Below are positions 40,101-52,100 of a stretch of DNA of 64,000 nucleotides, piece by piece. The stretch's first letter is position 1, and the number at the start of each line of letters is the position of its first letter. The stretch is from Brasenia schreberi. Taxonomy: Eukaryota > Streptophyta > Magnoliopsida > Nymphaeales > Cabombaceae. A model generated the notes under the pieces. It saw only the letters and a program-made list of their open reading frames with translations, was not told the origin of the DNA and ran no database searches. Where the stretch lies: assembly GCA_036023115.1 (NCBI GenBank), contig JAYKKT010000079.1, positions 14,127,501-14,191,500 on the forward strand. The letters are read 5' to 3'. Both the position numbers and the translations under genes were made by a program.

Positions 40101-43100
40101 GATCCTCACCACCTTCCGCTTCAAAATCAACATCGTCACTCCCTTGATGATATTGTTGCTGCGCTCCTTCTAAATTAATCCATGCAATGTTTTTTTCGAG
40201 TTAGGAGTGCATTTGCTTCATTATCTTCCATAATTCACTCCTCTAATATATCAAAATTATCCAAACTTATTGGATTAAATTGGTTTTCTTTCCTATTTAA
40301 CTTTTTTAATTGCTTGCAATAAAGAAAGATAAATAATTAGTAAATAACATTAACAATTTAAGTAAAATAAAATATTAAATTTAATATTTAAGTAGTAACT
40401 AATATAAGATTATCTCTCTAAGAACCGCATGTTACAACAAATGAAAACTAGGTCATTGAGCCGCTTATGTTGAACCTGTTGCGCTTTTTTTGTATGAATG
40501 TATTTAAAGACAATCAAATTCCTTTTATAACCCGTTTACTATAGGTTTGACTCAGAACTCTTACTTTAAAATCTCTAAGTTTTGAGCAATCACTTCCAAA
40601 CTCATTCCACCAAACATACAATAACAACAACAACTAAGCCTTTTCCCATACTAGCCGTTGGATTCCAACGGCACTAGCCCCTTAAGCCCTCTTCTTTGCT
40701 CCTCATGTACACATTGTAAATGTCTATAAATACTCCATCACACAATGAATAAAATATGCTATCTTGGTACAACTTTTGACTTGAGTTTTGTATGCTTCCG
40801 CCCTCTTGTTTGACATATTTGAAGTTTGGCATCCATACTTGGATGACTTTGGATTCTCGGCGGTTTATTGGATTCAATTCGTGAAGCATCAACCTTCGAC
40901 TATCGACAAATATTTACATGGTATCAGAGCCTCGGATTGAAGAAATCAAGTACATTGGGAAGCATGCCACAGGTGTAAATTTTGAAGAATCATATCAAAC
41001 TTGAGGTTAGTTTAAAATTTTTGATTTTGCATGAAATGGAAGGCAAAAATGAGGTGTTTAGATGTATCCTAGACCCAAAATATTACCAAAGTTGGGCTAG
41101 GACTATGAAAAAGTATTTTTTGTCAAAAGATTTTTAGGACTATATCAATGGAATTATAAAATAACCAACTTTGAATATTGATGGTTTGAATGACGATGAA
41201 ATTGTCAAAGCTCACGAAAAATACAAGCAAGATTTGAAATTGTGGGAGAAAATGAATGCAAAGATTACATGGATTATTTGTCAAAATGTGGATGTAAAGC
41301 TTAGAAATAGGATTAGTGCTTTTGAAAATGATTTTGAAACTTGTGAATGAAATCTAAGCATTAGAGACTACCACAATGAATATTCAGAGTTATGGACTCA
41401 ATTAAGAAGCTTTGATAAATTTGAAAATCTTCACAAACTAGATGAATTTTAAGAATTTTTAGACAACCAATATTTATTTTTGTTTATGCGTGGGTTAAGA
41501 GACGAGTTTGAAAATATTAGATCAAACTTTATACATAGAAAGTCTAGACCTAGAGGAGATTCTTTTTTGGCCGATCTTGTTATGGATGTAAATTTTTTTG
41601 AGAATGTAAATTACATAGCATCTTGGGCTACATTACAAAACTCAGAATTTGACATAACAAGATAGTCCATTTTGTATAATCCACTTTCTCTATGGCCTTG
41701 ACGAATCACCTTCCTCGATAGGTGATCTTGCACCACACAATGTTTGGATAAGAAAGTGACTATACAATTGTTATCACATATTTGAGCAACCGAAAGTAGG
41801 TTCAAGTTGAGTTTAAGTATAAGACTTACATTTTGAATTTAATTTTTTCTTCTTCAAAATTTCTTATTTTCTTGATTTCAAGTTTTGTTCCATCGACTGT
41901 AAACACATGTTTTTCAATGGTTTCACAAGAATCAATCAAAGAATCTTCACTATGTGTCATATGAAAAGATGCACCGGAATCTAAAAAGACATACCTTGAG
42001 AAGTGGATAGAGCATTCCCGGAGATGCTTGCCTTTTCCTTGAAAATTTCTTTTATTTATGCCTTGATATTGTTGGGCAAGACTCCTTTTTCTACGGCTCC
42101 CACGTTTCCACTCCTTTTCTGAAGTAGAGGACAAGTGGTTTTGATATACCCACTTTCCTTGCAATAATGACAAATGGTGTCCTTGTTAAGCCACGGTCCC
42201 ATGAGCTTCTTTGATATGCCTTCGTTATTCTTTGCATGTGGAGGCTTGTAGGTTTTCTATATATAAGGTTTGATACAATATTTTCAAACTCTTCTCTTAA
42301 CCTACACATAAATAAAAATAAATATTGGTTGTTTAAAAATTCTTGAAATTCATCTAGTTTGTGAAGATTTCCAAATTTATCAAAGCTTCTTTATTGAGTC
42401 CATAATTTCGAAAATTCATTGTGGTAGTCTCTAATGCTTAGATTTCATTCCCAAGTTTCAAAAGCGTTTTCAACAGCACTAATCCTATTTCTAAGCTTTT
42501 CATTCATATTTTGACAAATAATCCATGTAATCTTTGCATTCATTTTCTCCCACAATTTCAAATCTTGCTTGTATTTTTCGTGAGCTTTGACAATTTGATC
42601 GTCATTCAAACCATCAATATTCAAAGTTGGTTCTTTTATAGTTTCATCGATATAGGCCCAAAAATCTTTTGACAAAAAATACTTTTTCATAGTCCTAGCC
42701 TAACTTTGGTAATATTTTGGGTCTAGGATACATCTAAACACCTCATTTTTGCCTTTCATTTCGTGCAAAATCAAAAATTTTAAACTAACCTCAAGTTTGA
42801 TATGATTCTTCAAAATTTGCACTCGTAGCATGCTTCCCAATGTACTTGATTTCTTCAATCCGAGGCTCTGATACCATGTAAATATTTGTCGATAGTTGAA
42901 AGTTGATGTTTCACGAATTAAATCCAATAAACCGTCGAGAATCTAAAGTCATCCAAGTATAGATGCCAAACTTCAAATATGTTAAACAAGAGGGCGGAAG
43001 CATACAAAACTCAAGTCAAAAGCTGTACCAAGACAACATATTTTATTCATTGTGTGATAGAGTATTTATAAACATTTACAATGTGTACATGAGGAGCAAA

Positions 43101-46100
43101 GAGAGCAAAGAAGAGGGCTTAAGGGGCTAGTGCCGTTGGAACTAGCCGTTGGGGCTCCCAATAGTCATGGCCAGGGCCAGCATGGCCCTAGCCCATCTTC
43201 ATAACAGTACTGCACGGGCCCTAAGGGCATGTGCTCCTATTACATTAACAGTTCATGAGTCCCAAGGTGCTTTATGACGTCTATGCAAAGCTTCCAACCC
43301 ACGTTGTGGTATATATATTTTTTAAAACATTTTCTTTATATGTGTTGTTTTTTGTATATGTATTTTTATTTTAGTTGATAATATATGAAGTTATGAAGTG
43401 TGTGGATATGCTTTTTATTGTATTTGTGAAGTGGGGGACACTCTATTTAAGTGTTAAGTGAAGATTGAGAATTTATTAAGTGCTTTTATTTTCAGGTTTT
43501 TTATTAGATTTAAGTGTTCAATTGAGATGGCAAGAAGGGGTGTTAGGGACTCCCAATCTTGGTCCAATGATGCAGCATGGCAGTGGCGTACACCTGTTGA
43601 GAGAAACAGATTGAAGATAAAATGTTTGTTTTGTGAGAAGTTGGTTAGTGGTGGAATTTAACGATCGAAACATCACCTAGTAGGGACTAAAAAAGAAGTT
43701 GCTCCTTGCACGGATAAAGTTAGGAAATTGCCAAAAACCATTAAATGATAATGTCTATAGATGATTGAGAGCATACTTGAGAGGAACCCATAGAAGATAA
43801 ATTATATGTTTCTAAGGATGTAAATTTTTTTGAGAATGATGCTTATTATAAGTCCAAACCCTTAGAAAATTCTGAATCTTTCATATCTCAAGACTTTTTT
43901 GATCTAGAAGAAGATAATGATTGTGACTCAGTAGATCATCAAGATCGTCAAAACAACCATATTGAAGATAGCAATACTCCACATACAACTGGTGAATCCT
44001 TTCCTTCACATTATATAAGACGCACTAGAGAAACCAATGATACCCGTATAGAACCTGATAATTCAAGTTTAGAACCTAGGGTCTCAAGACCTCCCCAGCG
44101 ATTTGTGTCCTATGAATCTTTTGAACTACGACAAAAAAACTTGATTGCCACTCTTCGTCAAGTTAAAGAACCCAGGTTGTATCAACAAGCCAAAGGTATT
44201 CCAGAATGGGAAGATGCTATGAAAGATGAACTCAATGCCCTAGACAAAGCTCAGACATGGATAGTAGCACCTATACCAAAGGATAAGAAAGTCATTAGAT
44301 GTCGATGGGTCTACAAAATCAAAACTCATAGCAATGGTCACATCGAGAGATATAAAGCCAGACGAGTTGCTAAAGGTTATGTCCAAGAATATGGAATTGA
44401 CTATGATGAAACCTTTGCCCTAGTAGCTAGAATGACCATAATTAGAATTCTCATAACCATTAGTGCGATTAGGCAATGGAATATATATAAACTTAATATT
44501 AAAAATGCTTTTCTGAATGGTTATTTGAATGAAGAAGTTTACATGAGTCCTCCTGGTTTCAATGTTCCTCTTGGTCGTGCTCTTAAATTGTGAAAAGCCT
44601 TGTATGGTTTACAACAGGCTCCTAAAGCTTGGTTTGATCTGATTTGAAAAATTTATGCATTTGCATAATTTTATGACTTGCTATACTGATACTGCCTTGT
44701 TTATCTTACGTAAAACCGAATCAGGTATTGTTATCTTACTTTTGTATGTGGATGATATGATCATCACAGGGAGTGATGAAGCAGGAATTACTGAAGTTAA
44801 ACTTAATCTTCATCATGAATTTGATATGAAAGACTTGTCTTCTAAATTACTTTTTGATACTTTATGTCTCAAACAAAATTTGCCAATGATATCATTGAAA
44901 GATCTGGTCTTATAGATACCAAAATCATTTACACACCAGAAGTTCTAGGCACCAAGTTAAGATCCACCGATGGTGAGAAATTAATTGATCCCACCCCGTA
45001 TCGACAGCTCATAGGTGCTCTTACCTATTTCAGCAGGCAACAACTTTTGTTCATATGAGTGTTGTTTTACGCATTGTTCGATACGTTAGAAATACTGCTA
45101 ACAAGGGAGTTCTCTTAACTTCTTCATCATCTTTTGATTTATCTGTATATACGGATGTTGATTGGGGTGGAGATGTCAACAATAAACACTCTACGACTGG
45201 CTTTTGTGTTTTTCTAGGTGAATCTCTCATTTCTTGGAAGTACAAAAAGCAACAGAAAGTGTCACTCTCATCCACTGAAGCTGAATATCGAGCCATGGCT
45301 ACGATTGCGATGGAGATCTCTTGGATCACAACTATTCTAGAAGATATGGGAGTTATTTTGCAACGTCCTGCCATCATGTATTGTGACAACAAAAGTGTCA
45401 TGTACATTGCCTCCAATAATATTTTTCATGAAAGGACGAAGCATATCGAGATGGATTGTCATTTTGTTCGTAAAGAATGCCTGAATAAGAAGCTTTCACT
45501 GTGTTATGTCACATCTGAGATGCAGTTAGCATATTTTTTCATCAAGTCCCTTTTGGCTACTCGGTTTCAATTCTTGTTAGACAAACTTTCAGTGTATACC
45601 CCATAAGTTTGAGGGGGGTGTTAATGTAATAGGAGCACGGGCCCTAAGGGCCCATGCAATTATGTTATGAAGATGGGCCAGGGCCATGCTGGCCCTTGCC
45701 ATGACCGTTGGGATGGCCCCTTTAGCCCTCTTCTTTGCTCTCTTTGCTCCTCATGTACACAATGTTATCCGTATATCGTACAATACAGGTGATACGCCCA
45801 ATTTTTTTTTTCAAAATTTAATTTTTTTTTTTGCAGGTTTCTGGCCTCTCTTCACTTCCCTATGCTTGTAATTTGAGTTTATAATTTTATTTATTGAATA
45901 AGAATAATTTATAAACAAATAAAAATTGTGATAAAATCATTTTTCTTTCTGTTGCCAACTTTTAGGTATATTTCTGCTAGCAGTTTCTAATTTCATGAGA
46001 TCGCAAACAATTAAAAACATTTGGTTGTCTCGGTTCACTGAGTGGACATTTCACAACTTCACTATTTTAGGGTTCACCTTACGTGACTTCCATTGAGTTG

Positions 46101-49100
46101 AACATGATCAACGTGTGTGAGGCTTAACTCAGTCTGTGAAGTGAGAAATGAAGCTCAAGCATCAGTTAAAAACTTAAAAAGCTAGTCGTAAGAGAAAAAG
46201 GGATATCATCAAGTAATAATATCACATCAGTGAGGTGTCATAGAGTCAATAATCAAAGAAACTGAGCTCATTGTTTTGCTCACATATGAAAATTAGTAAA
46301 TATGACAACTACATGTACAAAGATAGCAGTTTGTTAATTTTGATATATTAGATGAGTGGATTATGGAAGATAACGAAGAAAATGCACTCCTAACCGAAGA
46401 TGACATTACATGAATTAATTTGAAGTGCAACAACATCACGAAGGAGATGAAGATTTTCATTTTAAAGCAGAAGGTGATGAGAAACTTTGAATCTTTATCA
46501 AGTAGAAGATGAAGATTATTTAGTTAATAATCCTGATACAAATTTACAATATGTAAAATGTAAATGTATTTCATTTTTTGCTTTAAAATATATAATTTTA
46601 GATGCAATTGTTCAATGTTGAATGTTCAATTTGTGCTAAACTTTGCATTATATGAATTTAAAGCAATTATCAGATTTTTTTAGATTTTTTTTTCAGATTT
46701 TTACTAATTTTTTTGATTTTTTAAATAATTTTTATATTATTTTAATATTAAAGTACGATACGATACGCCCGTATCGTGGAGCCCAGCGATACGCGATACG
46801 ATACGCATCAGATAACACTAATTGTAAATGTCTATAAATACTCCATCACACCATGAATAAAATATGTTGTCTTGGTACAACTTTTGACTTGAGTTTTGTA
46901 TGCTTCCGCTCTCTTGTTTGACATATTTGAAGTTTGGCATCCATACTTTGATGACTTTGGATTCTCGGCGATTTATTGGATTTAATTCGTGAAGCATCAA
47001 CCTTCGACTATCGACAAATATTTACATGAACACCTTGGAAGCATTGGGAGCCACGGGAAAGCACTTTGGGAGCTTTCAACAGATGCCAAAAACCCGCAGA
47101 AACGTGAGTTTCTGTTTGGCCAAAGACCTTTTATAAAGGTCTGTGGCCGTATCGTGTAATACAGGTTGTACCTAATAAGTGAAACAATGCGATACACATT
47201 AGTTTATCATATCGTAGAGCTCCACAATATGATACGTATCGTACAATATGATAGAATACTGATAACATTGGAACATTCTTATATATTAATATACAAAAAA
47301 TATGTAAAGTATAAACATTATAAATAATTATTAAAAATAACAGGAGACAATTATGTAATGCTTTTAACAAATATAGATAAATCTAAATAATAAAGTATAA
47401 ACATTGATGAATAACTGTAAAAATAGTAGGAGATAGTTATGTAATGTGTTTAACGAATATAGATAAATCTAAATAATAATAATAATGGCAATAATAAAAT
47501 GTAATGTGTGAATGAGGGAAAAAAAGAGGGGAAGAAGAAGAAAAAGAATGAGGCAAAGGAGAAACAAGGAAGAAAATCAATAGAGGAACTCGATGAGATC
47601 ACAACATTAGATTGGAGGAAGGATAAGAAAGTGGGGAAAAGAGGGAAAGTTGGAGTATGTTAGAAGCAAGATGATGAATAGCACCAGAAAAGCAAAAGAA
47701 AAAAAAGAGAAGAAAGAGGCGGCAAGCGAGATTCTTCACATGGGAAAACAAGAAAAGTATGCCAATAATGCATGATTAATTAATTAAGTGGTATTTTAAG
47801 TGGGCCAAGCCAATCTCAAGCTCGGATGAAGAAGGGTTGTGTTAGGCTTCCGACAACCAGCGTAAAACTTATAAGATTTATCTACAATAAATTCTAGACA
47901 TTATAAGCATTATGTTGGGGCTAACACTTAGCGACACACTGCAAAGCCCAAATGTAGTGAAAAGTAAGCAAGGACATCTACATCTTCGTGTAGATACAAT
48001 GAATCAATTGCAGAAATGGTTCCCATATCATGAACAGGTGTAAGTAAAGAAGTTAGTCTTGCCATTACCACTCAAATATAGTGAATAAATTGTAGAGAGA
48101 GTCTATATTTTTAGCATGGACGGATGGGGAGTAAGGAAGTTAGTTCTAGATAATAAGATTCATATTGGTACTTGAAATATTTAAACATTGACTCATAAAT
48201 TAATGGAGGTAATAGATACTAACAATGTAGTAAATATCATATTGTATGATATGATACACAATATGAGTATATTGGTACCTGAACCGTATAATTCATGTAC
48301 ATGTATCACAACAGACATGTATCACACTCGTATCACAATGATACGATACTTTGTGATATGAATACTATATCGTATGATACATCGTACGATATACTAAAAG
48401 TTTAAGAAAACCTATTTTTTTAAAAGTAAAAGGCTGAGTGTGCTTAAACCCCTCTAAGACAACTTATTTTACTCCTTTTGCATGTCTATATCTTCCTCTC
48501 TTTAAAATTCCCATATTTATTCTACATTTATTAATAATCATTTATCTTAAGTTTCAAAATAAGGCCCGAGAGCAAATGTGATTTAGTTTGTTTTGACATT
48601 GAATTCATTCTCTTAGTATGGTGCAAGTTGCATAAATTTTTCATAATATTTTTTAAAGATTTTAATGTTTTTTAATGATTCTTTAGAAAAATAATTAAAA
48701 AAGCACTTGTATCGTACCATACCGTGCGATACAAGTCCAATACAATATTTACAATATTGGATACTATAATTAGGAAAGGTTTACATTTTATGTTTACAAA
48801 AGACAAACTAGGTTGGTGAAATAGCAAAAGTGATTGAGAACGTAAGTTTTAAATTATGGTTTTATAAAAGGAAAATGCTCGAAATAGAGTTGGTATTATT
48901 GTAAATAAAGACTTAAAGAATAGTGTAGTAGACATACAACAACATGATGATCGACGAAGTACGATAGAACATTTAATTACTTATAAGAATGACTTGTCAT
49001 AAACACAAATTGATTATTTTATTTATAAAAAAAAATGTAGATTGTGCTATAAAGATTATAAGGTAATTCTAAGAAAAAGCTTAACTACCTAACATTGACT

Positions 49101-52100
49101 TTTAGTTATGAATTTATAAGTAAAAAAGTGGACAAGGAGGCAAAGAGTATATAAAGCTACTTGGACCAAAGGGTGAAACCTCAAAAAATAAGAAATAAGA
49201 TATATTTAAATAATAAAAAGTTCTTCGAGGAGATGCTTAGAATTATGTAGAGACACCTTATGATATATAGAAAAATATGGCTAAGCATATTAAGAAAGTA
49301 GTAAAAGATGTGTTTGGTGAATCTAAGGGAGGCGTACCGGCACAAAAGAAAGTTTGGTGGCAAAGTGAAGTGATTTAAGATGAGATCAAGGCGAAGATGG
49401 CATGTTACAAATTGTATTATGCCAACAAGACTAATGAAACTTGAGACTTTAGAGGTTTATAAGAAAGTAAAGAAATAAATGAAAAAACCGTTAGTAAAGC
49501 AAAAGTTAAAATTTGAGAGGATTTATATAAAAAACTCAACTCAAAAGAGGGTGAAAAAGATACTCTTAAACTGATGAGGGTTGGTAAATCTGTAGAATAA
49601 ACAATATTTCTATAAAAGTATAAAAAATCCTAAGAGAATGATATTCTTTGAGTCACATAATTATTTAATCAAATATGAAAAAACCAAAAGATGCCCGAAG
49701 AATGGAGGAAGAGTACAATTATACTCATATATAAGAATAAAAGACATTTAGAATTGTGCAAATTATCGAGGTATCAAGTTGATGAGTCATAATATGAAAT
49801 TATGGGAAAGAATTATTGACCGTTGGTGAACCAATTTGAATTGAACAACAATAACAACTAAGCCTTTTCCCATACTAGACGGGGTCGGCTACACATGGAT
49901 TCTTTGTTTCCACAAAGCTCTATCATGTGCCATGTTAGCAGTTAACTTACAATAAGCTAGATCATTCTTTATTGTTTATTTCTAACACTTTTTAGGTTGT
50001 CCTCTACCTCTTTTAATACTTTTCAAATTTAGTTTTCATATCTTCTTACCGATTCTTCTTCAGATCTTCTTTTTATATGTCTAAACCATCTTAAACGATA
50101 TTCTCTCATTTTATCCTCTTTTGGTGCCACTCCTAATTTGTTTCTAATAACCTCATTATGTATACGGTCTTTTTTTGTATGACCACTCATCCATCTCAAT
50201 ATCTTCATTTTTGTCATAGACATCTTTTGTACATGTTGATGGTTAACTGCCCAACAGTCAGAACCATACAACTTGGCAGGTCTAATTGTTGCTCTATAAT
50301 ATTTACCTTTTAACTTTAATGGTATCTTCTTATCACAAAGAATACCTTATGCTCCTCTCCATTTTAACCCTAGGTATTTAAAACTTTTCTTTTGGGGATG
50401 CAATGTGTGTCAATTTTAATTTCTATGTCCTTTGAAGGAACCAAATAATCAAACTTACATTCCATATATTCGGTCTTTGTTCTACTAAGTCAAAAGCCTT
50501 TAATTTCTAATGTTTCTCTCCATAGTTTCAATTTTCTATTAACTTTTTCCTTGGACTTCTTCACTAATACAATGTCATCTGCAAATAACATACACCAAGG
50601 TACTTCATCTTGAATATGTTTTGATAACTCATGAATCACCATTATAAACAAGTATGGACTTAAAGTTGATCCTTGATGTAACCCAATATTAACTTCAAAG
50701 AAGTCTGTCATTCCTTCATGAGTCCTCACACATGTTTTTGCACTATCGTACATGTCTCTTATAAAGTTTATGTATGTCAATGGGATACCTCTTTTTTCTA
50801 AGGTTCTCCAAAGAACCTCCCTCGGTACCCTATCGTAAGCTTTTTCTAGATCAATAAATATCATGTGAAGGTTTTTCTTTTTAACTCTAAAATGTTCCAT
50901 AAGAAGTCTCAAAAGGTGTATCGATTCAATAATAGATCTACCTGGCATGAATTCAAATTGGTTCTATGTTGTACTTGATACTTGTCTTAACCTACGTTTC
51001 AATAATTCTTTCCCACAATTTCATAGTATGGCTCATTAACTTGATACCTCGATAATTCTCACAATTTTGAATGTCTCCCTTGTTCTTATATATGGGTATA
51101 AGTATACTCGCTCTCCATTCTTCGGGCATCTTTTAGTTTTCTTAGCATAATGTAATTCGTAACATACCCTCTTTGCCTTGATTTTATTTTGCACTACTTC
51201 ACTCCACCACCAAGCTTCTTTTTGTGCCAGTATACCTCCCTTAGATTCACCTAATACATCTTTCGCCACTTTCCTAATATGTATAGCCATATTGTTCCAC
51301 ATATCACAAGGTGTACCAACATAATTTCAAGCATCTCCTTGAAGGATTTCTGTGTAAATATATCTTCTTTCTCGCTTTTGATGTTCCACCATTTAGTTCA
51401 AATAGCTTGATGCACTCTTTTCTTCTTTGTCCATTTGAATTCATGCGAAGAAAATCTATTATCGAGGCTATTCATCTATTGAGATGTTTTATAAAACATT
51501 TTTGATTAACAAAGAAAAACCTTCAAATGATATTTATTGATATGAAAAGAACTAAGTATAAGATGCTAAGAGATACTCTTTGTAGAACATTAGAAAAAAA
51601 AGGTATCCCATTGACGTTAATATTGGATTACATCAAAGATCAACTTTAACTCCGTATTTATTTGTATTGGTTATTGATGAGCTAACAAAATATATTCAAG
51701 ATGAAGTCTCTTAGTGTTATGTTATTCATTGATGACATTGTATTAGTAGATGAGTCTAAGAAAAAAGTTAATAAGAAGTTAGAACTATGGAGAGAAATAT
51801 TAGAAAGTAAATGCTTTCGACTTAATAGAATAAATACAAAAGATATAGAATGTAAGTTTGATCATTTGGTTACTTTAAATGATATAGAAATTAAGATTGA
51901 CACATTTTTTTCTTATAAGAAAATACCTAAGGTTAGTTTTTAGAGTGATAAAAAAATTGATGGAGATATTATCTATAGAATTAATGAAGGTTGGTTAAAA
52001 TGGAGAGGTACATCGGGTATTTTATATGATAAGAAAATATCATTAAAGTTAGAAGGTAAATATTATAGAGCAGCAATTTGACTCGTTATGCTTTATGGTT

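Larger units (their letters stand above)
40655..47026 (+). mobile_element. Copia retrotransposon 3 (plus strand) with composite internal insertion
   Basis: Truncated 5' LTR 40655-40918, primer site TGGTATCAGAGCC from 40919, gag remnant to about 41606, composite insert about 41607-43815, then the integrase tail, RT and RNase H (43839-45606), the polypurine tract GTTTGAGGGGGG and 3' LTR from 45619. The 3' LTR is split by a hAT derivative (45760-46820) and ends at 47026. It is related to Copia 1 but has a different, shorter LTR. Confidence 0.8.
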
